From positions 3,410,001 through 3,474,000 of the forward strand of contig NZ_AP021879.1 in assembly GCF_009689005.1 (NCBI RefSeq): DNA of 64,000 nucleotides. Reading direction: 5' to 3'. The DNA comes from Desulfosarcina ovata subsp. ovata (GTDB taxonomy: Bacteria; Desulfobacterota; Desulfobacteria; Desulfobacterales; Desulfosarcinaceae). A program made the translations under genes and the position numbers. The notes beneath the pieces are model-generated. The model did no database searches and was not told where the DNA came from. It was given only the letters and a program-made list of their open reading frames with translations. Every line of letters starts with the position of its first letter. Position 1 is the stretch's first letter. Positions 16,071-24,327 of the stretch are shown here, piece after piece.

Positions 16071-18916
16071 TTGTCCTCCTTGAATTTTTCTTCAATTATT
16101 CGTATTTCATCTTGAATGCGCTGAATTCTATCATTAGATGAAATTGAATGATCGATAAACGTCGTTCTAATTATTTCTTTTTCGCGAGCAGTGAACTTAA
16201 AACCATTCATCCGACTGACAGCAAAAAGCATAATAGTGCGCAAGTCCCACCATCTAAGCCTTTGATCACGAATACTGTTACCTTTTAAACGAGCTAAAAT
16301 TGCCTCACGGGTTCTATCCCATGAATATAGACCATTATCGGTAAAATGATAAATATCGCCATAAACATCGCCAAAATATACAAGTTGAACCGAGCGATTT
16401 TCAATGTCCCAACTTGATCCAGGAGAAAGTTTCTCAATGTAGTCCATTTCGATATCTTCATTACCATGTAAAATTGACCCTAAAGCGGCTATTCGAACGA
16501 GAAGCGAGTGATGCTCCGATTGGTAGGAAATACGTAGTATCTCAGGAAACTCTAAACATGGAATCCTGCCAATATAGTATAATAATTGTTCTCGAATACG
16601 CAAAGTAGGAGATATGTCTTCTTGGCATTTTGATAATTCACTCTCCATATCATTCAAATATTCTTTATAACGCTCAGAAAGCAGCTTAATTAGATACTCT
16701 CTTCCATTTTCATCAATCAAGCTGATTGCTTCTCTAACAAAACGATTAATTTCATAAGTGTATGTTCTAAGTAAAACATTATCGAGTTTTGTATTCCTAT
16801 CTGATAATGCCTCAATTATATTATTCGCAAGCAAAAACTCACCAATTGTTTCGTGTCGGAATCCAGAAATACGATCAGGAAATCTTTCAACACGTAGAAG
16901 GTCAGCCGCCGCTGTATGAGATTCAATCATCGTCTTTGTGGGTTTATCTAACAGCACAGTTCTTCCCTTAACGGCTCCCCTTAAATCAAAAAGATTCTCA
17001 GCAATCTGAATATGAAAACTCCTAACTTCGCTTTCATCTGCAGAGGATGTGCCTCTATGAGCCTCTCTGCGTAGCCAATGATTGTAAAAATTATTGTAAA
17101 GCGAATATGCATTAGTAAAAGCGTTATCAGTTTCTATATTTTCACCTAAAAGGTAAAGAATAAGTGTCAAATGAAATGGATTGTTTGAAAATTCTGAGGC
17201 CTCTGGTGTAGATAACAAAAGGCGATTAAAACGACTCGGGAGTTCCGGAATTTCAAGCCGATCAGAATACATTTTTACAAACCAAAGTGTGTCGGTTTCA
17301 CTCCATGGACAAAACTCGAGTACTTCACGAAAATGTTGTGTGTACTTTATTTGTGCTCCAAGTTGGTTAAAAAAATATTCAGTTCTACATGCGCACCATA
17401 TGAATTCTGTTGTTTGGAAATTTTGGATAAATTCAGAAAAGAACCTATCTACTAATATAGAATCGATTTCATCAAGACCATCAACAAAATATATAATAGG
17501 CTTTTGACTTAGCCGCGCTTCGGAAATCGCGATTTCCAGTGGATATGAAGATTGCTGACTATCAATATATTGCACATAGTCACTAACATGACCAAAAACA
17601 GGAAAAGGGGAATTAGGCAAATCGATTTTAGCAGCCAAATCAAGAAAAAGTCTTCGAAGACTTGTGCTTTTACCTGCCCCAGGGGCCCCAATGAGAGCCA
17701 CGTTTGAATTCCAATGCAAAAACTTAACCCAGTTTGTTAGTCTGTCAGCGGTGGTTGAATTCTTGTGGGGTAATAATTCTGGATCTACAAGAAGCTCTGG
17801 CCATAGAACACGTAGGCTTGGACTTTTCCTTGGGCTCCATGGGAGAAGGGATAAATTTAGAAGGCGCTCTGCCTGCGTCTTGACGCTTTTGGTTCCAATC
17901 TTGTTATGTTCATTCTTGGAGCTATTCTCTTGTGAATTGTCAATTGCCTGTTGCTCATGGCCAATTAAACGTTTTGCGTAGATACGGACAAATGTAAGCG
18001 GAGGCCTTAGCGGTGTTTCATTATGATCCTTTGCCATAACTTGAAACTTACGATATAGCTTTTCAAAGCTACCACTGTTAAGGTACTCAGAACGAACTTC
18101 GCCCCCTTCCAAAATTCCCTCAACTACTTTAGCAACAAGAAGGGGGTTAAGTGATGTAACACGTTCATCAATTTCATAGGAATAATCGTCTATGTAAAAA
18201 ATTTTAAATAGGAGTTCGACAGCGAGGTCTTTATGAAGCAGGATAAAGCGTGGCCCTGCCCGTCTAACCTCACCGGGCATTGATAACATTCCCCGAATAT
18301 GATTGGCGAGTGCTTCAAGACGCTCACTGCTAAGATTTCCAACTGAAAGTTTAACTTTTTCAGGCCAAGTTTGAGGTGAGCAAGGCTCCCTGCAAAAAAA
18401 GAAGCAAGGATTCCAGTCCCATAGCGCTTCACCAAGCAAATACTCAAGCTCATGTTTTGGACTTCTCGTAGGTAATTCATGGAGAACAGCTTGTACGGAG
18501 CAGACTATCCCGTCAATTTTTCCATTATCCCTCAAATCGAGCAAAATCCTTCTACATGTTTCTATTTTTTGGGTAGCGTCACCACGAAGAACTCGAAGGG
18601 TTTTTGATGGAATTAAATCTTTAGCTTTTTTTTCAGCCAAAGCTCCTGCCGCATCGTCATACTCCAGCAACACGCCATATTCCATTGATGTGTTGGAAAG
18701 AACATGTAGGATTTCAGCCCCAGATGACCCACCAATACTTAAGTATGCAAAGCGTTTAAGATCTATTTTTTCCGCAGAGAGAGCTGAAATAATATCATCC
18801 GCCTTTGCAACACCCGATTCGTCAAAAGCGGAGTGGTATTGTTCCTCACTGGCTAAAAGGGGAGGCACAATCGCTTCTCCTAATAGGCGTTTAATTTTAT
18901 CGTCGAGATCGTCCAT
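16067..18916 (-). CDS. NACHT-family NTPase with a methyltransferase-like N-terminal domain (probable defence sensor)
   Basis: A 949-residue STAND-type protein. Residues 55-190 look like a SAM-methyltransferase-type Rossmann fold (YLSIGGSSGAEI as motif I, LLEYDDAA as the acidic strand, VLRGDATQKI). A linker leads to the NTPase with Walker A GAPGAGKST (Lys416) and Walker B VDGLDEID (Asp479, Asp482, Glu483); DGLDE is the NACHT signature. The C-terminal 350 residues are helical and probably form the sensor. Bacterial NACHT proteins are known anti-phage immune proteins, so defence is the likely role. A 60-base sample (16681-16740) is 35 percent GC, pointing to transfer. Partners are the HD hydrolase and the radical SAM protein in the same operon. 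Confidence 0.85.
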   Translation of the reverse strand: MDDLDDKIKRLLGEAIVPPLLASEEQYHSAFDESGVAKADDIISALSAEKIDLKRFAYLSIGGSSGAEILHVLSNTSMEYGVLLEYDDAAGALAEKKAKDLIPSKTLRVLRGDATQKIETCRRILLDLRDNGKIDGIVCSVQAVLHELPTRSPKHELEYLLGEALWDWNPCFFFCREPCSPQTWPEKVKLSVGNLSSERLEALANHIRGMLSMPGEVRRAGPRFILLHKDLAVELLFKIFYIDDYSYEIDERVTSLNPLLVAKVVEGILEGGEVRSEYLNSGSFEKLYRKFQVMAKDHNETPLRPPLTFVRIYAKRLIGHEQQAIDNSQENSSKNEHNKIGTKSVKTQAERLLNLSLLPWSPRKSPSLRVLWPELLVDPELLPHKNSTTADRLTNWVKFLHWNSNVALIGAPGAGKSTSLRRLFLDLAAKIDLPNSPFPVFGHVSDYVQYIDSQQSSYPLEIAISEARLSQKPIIYFVDGLDEIDSILVDRFFSEFIQNFQTTEFIWCACRTEYFFNQLGAQIKYTQHFREVLEFCPWSETDTLWFVKMYSDRLEIPELPSRFNRLLLSTPEASEFSNNPFHLTLILYLLGENIETDNAFTNAYSLYNNFYNHWLRREAHRGTSSADESEVRSFHIQIAENLFDLRGAVKGRTVLLDKPTKTMIESHTAAADLLRVERFPDRISGFRHETIGEFLLANNIIEALSDRNTKLDNVLLRTYTYEINRFVREAISLIDENGREYLIKLLSERYKEYLNDMESELSKCQEDISPTLRIREQLLYYIGRIPCLEFPEILRISYQSEHHSLLVRIAALGSILHGNEDIEMDYIEKLSPGSSWDIENRSVQLVYFGDVYGDIYHFTDNGLYSWDRTREAILARLKGNSIRDQRLRWWDLRTIMLFAVSRMNGFKFTAREKEIIRTTFIDHSISSNDRIQRIQDEIRIIEEKFKEDK

Positions 18917-18925
18917 TGGTAAGCC

Positions 18926-19552
18926 TCAATATTTTTGGTCAGCATCCTTGGGTCTTTTCGAATACCCGATCTCCCAGTAAGGCTTTCCAGCCAAGTACTC
19001 ATCTAATTTTTTTCCTATTAGATCTGCTATCTGTCGAGCAGCAGGAATTCCAAAGTCATCGTAATTTTGTACATCACGTCGATACTCCGACATATCTCCA
19101 CGACATTCTTTTGCATATACCAAAGCTCTGAAAATTATTTGCAACTCCTCGGCTGCTTCTGCAAGTTTTGCTTCTGGCGTCTCCTTCGCATGCATTTCAT
19201 CAAGTAGCTCTATAACATCATCAGCTACATCAAAAAGAATGTCTTTTGCTGCTTCGGTTTCTCCATGTTTCTTTGCCTTCCCAATATAATCTTTAGACCT
19301 TCTCGGAAGATCGGTGATCCTTGCCTCTGCGACCTCATGGAAAAGAAGCATCAATACAACACGGCCAATATCCACCTTAACATTAAGTTGTTTGGATAAA
19401 ATAAAAGCAAAAAGCGCCGCCTCATAACAATGATCTGAAACTGACTCTGCCTCTGGTACACCCACGAGTAACCATCCAGTCCGGCGGAGCTTCGTTAACG
19501 TATGTAGTTCCATAAAGCATTCAAGAACCCGCTCCGCATTAAAATCTTCCAT
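18926..19552 (-). CDS. HD-domain phosphohydrolase (YfbR/HDDC2-like)
   Basis: A 208-residue HD-superfamily protein, probably a metal-dependent nucleotide phosphohydrolase. The order of motifs is ESVSDHCYEAALFAF (His41), LLFHEVAEARITDLP (His72-Glu73, Glu76) and a later helical region; family members act on deoxynucleoside monophosphates. The usual HD pair reads HE here, so metal binding could be altered. The ATG at 19552 has AGGAGGT 6 bases upstream and is chosen over an ATG ten codons earlier. It lies between the Xre regulator and the NACHT gene, with only 9 bases to the latter. In a defence setting it could alter nucleotide pools, which is inference. Confidence 0.8.
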   Translation of the reverse strand: MEDFNAERVLECFMELHTLTKLRRTGWLLVGVPEAESVSDHCYEAALFAFILSKQLNVKVDIGRVVLMLLFHEVAEARITDLPRRSKDYIGKAKKHGETEAAKDILFDVADDVIELLDEMHAKETPEAKLAEAAEELQIIFRALVYAKECRGDMSEYRRDVQNYDDFGIPAARQIADLIGKKLDEYLAGKPYWEIGYSKRPKDADQKY

Positions 19553-19609
19553 AGTTTTACCTCCTATTTTAGTTAAAAACATTTTGTGAAGAAGGCTGAA
19601 AAAATATCA

Positions 19610-19846
19610 TTATTTTAAGCCCCCTTTTTCTTGGATGTAACGCTGTAATTTATGAATCTGCTGCATGGCCAGGGGCGAGGGCTTGCTCTTTCCACTCTCC
19701 CAGCGATTGACCGTACTGAAGGTTACACCAACCTTGGCGGCAAACTGCTCCTGGGTCAGGCCTAATTTGGAGCGTAACCCCCTTATCTTTCTTGCCAATT
19801 CGTTTTCTTCGGTTTTAGGCATTGTGTTTTTTCCGGTGTTCATCAT
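19610..19846 (-). CDS. Xre-family helix-turn-helix repressor of the cargo operon
   Basis: Small regulator of about 78 residues with a canonical HTH_3 domain: LARKIRGLRSKLGLTQEQFA, then VTFSTVNRWESGKSKPSPLAM. It is the first gene of the minus operon and lies just downstream of a promoter whose -10 box is covered by a perfect palindrome, so autorepression is likely. Several in-frame ATGs exist (19855, 19846, 19843, 19822); 19846 has a partial Shine-Dalgarno (GGATGG). It might instead act as the phage lysogeny repressor, but its place in an AT-rich cargo operon favours local control. Confidence 0.82.
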   Translation of the reverse strand: MMNTGKNTMPKTEENELARKIRGLRSKLGLTQEQFAAKVGVTFSTVNRWESGKSKPSPLAMQQIHKLQRYIQEKGGLK

Positions 19847-19882
19847 GTAAACCATCCAATGTCAAAAGCCATTGCAAATAAT

Positions 19883-19918
19883 ATAGCATATGCTATGTGG
19901 CTCCACTGGAAATGTCAA
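19883..19918 (-). promoter_or_regulatory. Sigma-70 promoter of the cargo operon with overlapping operator palindrome
   Basis: On the minus strand TTGACA (19918-19913), 17 bases, TAGCAT (19895-19890). The perfect 14-base palindrome ATAGCATATGCTAT (19883-19896) covers the -10 box and the predicted start of transcription. The Xre gene begins about 40 bases downstream, so binding of its product here would shut off the operon. Confidence 0.65.
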
Positions 19919-19968
19919 CTACGATTTCCGGCCCCTGATCCTCTCAACTGAACCCAACAAGACCCCCT

Positions 19969-20001
19969 CCGACACTTTTCGACGGCCTCCGGTAGGTATC
20001 C
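19969..20001 (+). promoter_or_regulatory. Late-promoter-like element, copy 4
   Basis: CCGACA, 13 bases, TCCGGTAGGTATCC. It lies 75 bases before the methylase-protease-scaffold gene, to the right of the cargo operon, so the phage head block keeps its own element. The leader holds a hairpin CTCCGC-GGG-GCGGAG before the GACCGGAG ribosome binding site. Confidence 0.7.
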
Positions 20002-20075
20002 AGCGACAGGGCTTTCTCGCACCCGCTCCGCGGGGCGGAGAGCTGAAAATTGTCGCGACATGACCGGAGATACGA

Positions 20076-23000
20076 ATGGATCTTTTTGCCACCGACCGTG
20101 ACCGACTGGCGTTTCTGCTGGAGACTGATGCCGCTCTTGATCTGGACTTCGAAACCCTTGAAGCCCAGGCCAAGGAGGCTGTCACAGAAGAGGCGTCGCC
20201 GGCCAAACGGCCAAAATACATCACCAATTACATCGGCTCGAAGCAGAAGCTGGTCGACTGGATCTGGAAACACACGCCGGAAGGTGTGGGCTCCGTTCTG
20301 GACGCGTTTTCAGGTTCGGCTGTCGTGGCTTATATGTACAAGACCAAGGGATTGCGTGTCCTGGCTAACGACCGGCTTCGTTACTGTTATCACGCGGCTC
20401 GGGCCATCGTTGAAAACCGCAATGTCCGTCTCACCGACGAGGAACTGGAAGCGCTCCTGGCCGGCAACGCCAAGGCGGGTTCCTTTATCCGCAACAATTT
20501 CAAAGGGATATTCTTCGCCAAGGGCGTCCACGGACTGATCGACACAGTCCGGGCCAATATAGACAAATTATCCGGATTCAAGAAGGACATCGCCTTATTC
20601 GCCCTGGGCAAGACCTGCATGTCGGGCAAGGGCGGATTCGGCCATTTTTCCTCCTCAACCCGCTACGGAAAACGCGAAGACACCCCGGAAGAGTTCAAGG
20701 ATCGGTTCCGCAAGAATGTGGTCCGCATCAACGCGCTTGTTTTCGACAACGGCAAAGAGTGCAAGGCCTACCGGAAGGATGTGAACGGACTGTTGTCCGA
20801 GGTGCGCGTAGACTTGGCCTACTTCGATCCACCGTATGCCACTGAGTTCTCGACCACCAATTACGAGAAGTCCTACCACTTCGTGGAAGGGCTGATGACG
20901 TATTGGGACGGGTTGACCCTGGTCGAGGGTTCAAAGACCAAGCACTACAAGACGGACCACCAAACCGTTTCCAGAGCCAACGCCAAGGAGTTTTTCGAGA
21001 CTTTCCTCGGCAACGCCCGACACATCGCAAACTGGCTTATTTCGTACCGGGACCACGCGTATCCCAACGAACGGGAGATGCGGGGAATCATAACAACTCA
21101 CGGTTTCGAGCCGGCGATGCGTTCCCGCGATCACCATTATTCCATCACCTCGCGCCACGGGGACGCTTCCCACGCCAAAGAACGGCTTTTCATCTGCAAA
21201 CACAGAAAAGGCCGATCCGTCAAAGCGGATGCCAGTGCCGAAAGCATGAGATCAGAGGCGGTCTGGGATGAGACCGAAAACGAGATCCGCTACCGCGCCA
21301 AGGACCCGAAGCAATTCGATCCCGACAGTTTCCGGCGCAAGTCGCTCGATGGAGTCGATGGCGTCTCCATCATCATCGGCAGATTCAAAAAGGAATTCGT
21401 CCCTGAAAACGACAATCCCCGCTCAATGGTGCTCCAGGCTTACCGGTTCGTTCGTAAAACCGAGCGCAACCCGGACGGTTGGACGATTGAAAAAGCCAAG
21501 GAGTGGATCAAGGAACACGAAGCCTCAGCTGCAACCGAGGCCGCTCTGCGCGTGGAAGATAATATCTGCGCTTTGGCCGATGCGCCACTGGGTGATTCCC
21601 TGAACCTGCTGTCTTGCCAGGCGGGCAAGGCGGACACCGTTCGTGTCACCGGATTTATGGGCAGCAAATACCTGATGCTCGGCTGGATTGAAAGCCAGCT
21701 CCCCAAAGGCGCTGAGAGTTTTCTCGACGCTTTTTCCGGCGGAGCGAACGTGGCTTACCACTTCAAACGCAAGGGAATGAAAGTTATTGCCAACGACCTG
21801 TTGCGGTTCCCTTATCACCTTGCCAAGGCCGTGGTCGAAAACTCCAGCGACAAGCTGACTGACGAGGATGTGGAGAGGCTACTTGCCCCCAACCCGGACG
21901 CCGGCACCTTCATCGTCGATCAATTCTACGGCTATTACTACACTAAGCCGGTTCTCCGTTGGCTCGACCAGGTGTGGGCCAATATCCAGAAGCTTCACGG
22001 ATATAAGAAAGACCTGGCTCTTGCCGCGCTCGGGAGTACCGTGAAATCCAAGAGCGCCTTCGGGCAGTTTTCCCGCTCGAAGATGCATCGTAAAGCCGAC
22101 CTGGAATCTGAGGCGAGCCTGGAACAGTCCCAGCTTTCCAATCCCCCGCTGTCGAAGTTCATCGAGTCATTCAAGCGTACCGTCCGCCAGCTCAACAATC
22201 TGGTCTTTGACAACAGCAAAGAGTGTAAGGCGTTCAACCTGGACGCGACCGAAGCGGTCCGGCGCTATGGTTCGGATGTCCTGTATCTCGATCCGCCGTA
22301 CGTGACCGAATTCGGCAGCAACGATTACGAGGATTCCCTTCATTTCATCGAAGGTTTGATGACTCGCTGGGCGGACAAGAAGATTTATTCCAACCCACGC
22401 AAGAATTTCCCGTCCCGCACCAGGTACACCAAGGAATCCATCCGGTCCATGATGGAGACGCTGGCCGCCGACGCCCGTGGCAAGTATGGAACGGTCCTTT
22501 TGTCATACCGCGACAGAGCCTTTCCTCGTGAAGCGGAAATCCGAGAGATTCTATCCGAGCACTACGGCCTGGTTCGCGTGCGCTGTATGGAGGTGGATTA
22601 CAACATCGCCAAGGACATCGGCCGGGAAGGAAAACATGCCCGGGAGCTGCTGTTTGTCTCATCCAAACCACGCAGCACGCCTCGTTCGTCTGCTTCATCC
22701 TCCGCCGCGGCCTGCCATACCTCCTTTCCGGTGGAGATCAATGCGTCAGTGCCGACGGTCCTCAGTGCGGAAGCGCTGGATGTCGTGAGGGAAACCGGTG
22801 ATCCGCAGTTTACCTTTGTTCTCTGTCGCGCCGGGACCAACAAAAACGGTGACCACTTCACCTCTGATGAACTGGCGGCCCGTTACACCACAGCTGTCAA
22901 CAAGAAGATCGATCTCAAACATTCCCAGGAGTTCACGGACATCGTCGGCGGCATCGTGTCGGCTGACTTCATCGAAGACGATAACGGTGGGCGAATCGAG

Positions 23001-23930
23001 TGCGCCGGTGAACTCTTTATCTCGGACAGCCCACATTCCCAACTGGCGTACAAGCTGATCCGGAAGGGCATCATCACCCAGGTCTCGATGGAATGCGACT
23101 ACGAAGAGGGGGAGTGCTCTATCTGCGGCAAGCGGGTGCAGTCGAAAAACGACTACTGCATTCACCTGCGCAAGCACAAAGGCGGTGCATTCCAGGGAAA
23201 GCCCGTCTTTGAGATTCTTCACGGTGTGACATTCACCGGCCTCGGCCTTCTTGACCGCAAAGGCGCTGATGAAAATGCACGTATCACTCAGGTCGCCTCT
23301 GAACGGGGCGAGGTTTCCGAAACTCTTAACGAAGGAGATCCGACGATGGACGAGAAACAAAAAACGAAAGACGAGGCGGCCGAAGCCGCCAAGAAGACCG
23401 AAGACGGCGGTGGTGGCACCACTGACGATAAGGCTCGAATCAAGGAGCTGGAAAAGGAGAACAAGGAGCTCAAACAACAGGTGCTCACCCTACAGAAGCA
23501 GGTTGAAGAAATGGAAGCTGAGCAAAAAGCAGCGGCCAACCGTGCAAGGGCCCAAAAGCTCCTGAGCAAAGTGGAAAAGCACGGCATCACCTTCGATAGC
23601 GACGAAGATCGTACGAACGAGTTGACCCGGCTGGCCGGGCTTTCAGACGATGCCTTCAACGCAACCGAGGACGCCTTTGATCGGATGATCAAGGCTGACG
23701 CCGAGAAGGCCAAAGACGGCGGGAACAAACCCGAAAACAACGCCGGGAAAAAGCAGGCGAAAGCGGATGACGAGAGGGACGATCAGCCGATGCGCAGCGA
23801 CGCGGGTGTTCGACCCAGGGACGTGGACGACGGGAAGAAAAGTCTCGAAGACAAGCTCAAAAACGGCTTCATGGCCGCTTATCACCAACGCGTGGGTCTT
23901 ACGACCGGCGAACCGGTTCAAACCGATTAA
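20076..23930 (+). CDS. Fusion of two DNA adenine methylases, a prohead protease and a scaffold
   Basis: A 1284-residue protein. Residues 45-370 form a D12-class N6-adenine methylase (NYIGSKQKLVDWIW, DAFSGSAVVA, DPPY at 251-254). Residues 395-490 are an unassigned spacer. Residues 525-880 are a second copy (GFMGSKYLMLGWIE, DAFSGGANVA, DPPY at 739-742). Residues 895-1075 resemble an HK97-type capsid protease, with likely catalytic His949 (LKHSQE) and Ser1004 (QVSMEC) and an inserted Cys/His zinc-finger-like loop (CSICGKR). Residues 1091-1284 are a coiled-coil scaffold. Genes downstream encode decoration and capsid proteins, which fits protease and scaffold. Both methylases keep their motifs. 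The fusion is open in a single frame with no stop; it may be cut during maturation. Confidence 0.85.
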   Translation: MDLFATDRDRLAFLLETDAALDLDFETLEAQAKEAVTEEASPAKRPKYITNYIGSKQKLVDWIWKHTPEGVGSVLDAFSGSAVVAYMYKTKGLRVLANDRLRYCYHAARAIVENRNVRLTDEELEALLAGNAKAGSFIRNNFKGIFFAKGVHGLIDTVRANIDKLSGFKKDIALFALGKTCMSGKGGFGHFSSSTRYGKREDTPEEFKDRFRKNVVRINALVFDNGKECKAYRKDVNGLLSEVRVDLAYFDPPYATEFSTTNYEKSYHFVEGLMTYWDGLTLVEGSKTKHYKTDHQTVSRANAKEFFETFLGNARHIANWLISYRDHAYPNEREMRGIITTHGFEPAMRSRDHHYSITSRHGDASHAKERLFICKHRKGRSVKADASAESMRSEAVWDETENEIRYRAKDPKQFDPDSFRRKSLDGVDGVSIIIGRFKKEFVPENDNPRSMVLQAYRFVRKTERNPDGWTIEKAKEWIKEHEASAATEAALRVEDNICALADAPLGDSLNLLSCQAGKADTVRVTGFMGSKYLMLGWIESQLPKGAESFLDAFSGGANVAYHFKRKGMKVIANDLLRFPYHLAKAVVENSSDKLTDEDVERLLAPNPDAGTFIVDQFYGYYYTKPVLRWLDQVWANIQKLHGYKKDLALAALGSTVKSKSAFGQFSRSKMHRKADLESEASLEQSQLSNPPLSKFIESFKRTVRQLNNLVFDNSKECKAFNLDATEAVRRYGSDVLYLDPPYVTEFGSNDYEDSLHFIEGLMTRWADKKIYSNPRKNFPSRTRYTKESIRSMMETLAADARGKYGTVLLSYRDRAFPREAEIREILSEHYGLVRVRCMEVDYNIAKDIGREGKHARELLFVSSKPRSTPRSSASSSAAACHTSFPVEINASVPTVLSAEALDVVRETGDPQFTFVLCRAGTNKNGDHFTSDELAARYTTAVNKKIDLKHSQEFTDIVGGIVSADFIEDDNGGRIECAGELFISDSPHSQLAYKLIRKGIITQVSMECDYEEGECSICGKRVQSKNDYCIHLRKHKGGAFQGKPVFEILHGVTFTGLGLLDRKGADENARITQVASERGEVSETLNEGDPTMDEKQKTKDEAAEAAKKTEDGGGGTTDDKARIKELEKENKELKQQVLTLQKQVEEMEAEQKAAANRARAQKLLSKVEKHGITFDSDEDRTNELTRLAGLSDDAFNATEDAFDRMIKADAEKAKDGGNKPENNAGKKQAKADDERDDQPMRSDAGVRPRDVDDGKKSLEDKLKNGFMAAYHQRVGLTTGEPVQTD
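23346..23930 (+). CDS. Nested in-frame scaffold protein (internal start)
   Basis: Inside the fusion gene an ATG at 23346 (codon 1091) follows AAGGAG with 7 bases of spacing, an excellent ribosome binding site. It would yield a 194-residue protein: a charged, low-complexity start, a long coiled coil (ELEKENKELKQQVLTLQKQV and onward) and a disordered acidic tail. Nested scaffolds made from inside a protease gene are known in lambda (Nu3 within C). This gives scaffold in excess over protease. Independent synthesis is predicted, not shown. Confidence 0.6.
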   Translation: MDEKQKTKDEAAEAAKKTEDGGGGTTDDKARIKELEKENKELKQQVLTLQKQVEEMEAEQKAAANRARAQKLLSKVEKHGITFDSDEDRTNELTRLAGLSDDAFNATEDAFDRMIKADAEKAKDGGNKPENNAGKKQAKADDERDDQPMRSDAGVRPRDVDDGKKSLEDKLKNGFMAAYHQRVGLTTGEPVQTD

Positions 23931-23945
23931 TAAGGAGGATAGACC

Positions 23946-24308
23946 ATGCCTTACATCAACCCAAACCATCGCGGCCTCGCTTACGGCGACGGCTACATGC
24001 AGGGGGACGGCCAACTCGGCCAGGTGGTGAGGATCGTCGGCGACGATCTGTTCGCCGTGAACACCGATCCGACCATCAAGTCCTTCGGCATTCTGATCAA
24101 AGACTACAAGAACGGAGAGATGCCCGGCATTTACTGCATGGGCGGCGTGTACGAGACCGATGCCTTCGAGGGCACCGTCAATCCGGGCGACGACCTGAAG
24201 GTATCGGCCACCGGCGTCCTAACCTCGGGTGTTCAAGCCGGTGAAGAGGTTATCGCGCGGGCCGTCTCCGTCTCCGGCGGGACGCTGAAGTTCCGGCTTA
24301 TCATCTGA
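23946..24308 (+). CDS. Capsid decoration/stabilisation protein
   Basis: A 120-residue Gly-rich, beta-type protein (GDGQLGQVVRIVGDDLFAVN, NPGDDLKVSATGVLTSG) with the pattern of small head cement proteins such as DUF2190/HDPD. AAGGAGG precedes the ATG. It lies between the scaffold and the major capsid gene, the usual place for a head decoration protein, and would bind the outside of the expanded capsid. Confidence 0.7.
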   Translation: MPYINPNHRGLAYGDGYMQGDGQLGQVVRIVGDDLFAVNTDPTIKSFGILIKDYKNGEMPGIYCMGGVYETDAFEGTVNPGDDLKVSATGVLTSGVQAGEEVIARAVSVSGGTLKFRLII

Positions 24309-24327
24309 TTACAGGAGGAGACCTAAA

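Noticed and set aside
19610..19846. The Xre protein as the CI-type lysogeny repressor of the phage
   Set aside because: It lies in an AT-rich cargo operon, has no C-terminal oligomerisation or cleavage domain, and its palindrome is found only at its own promoter.
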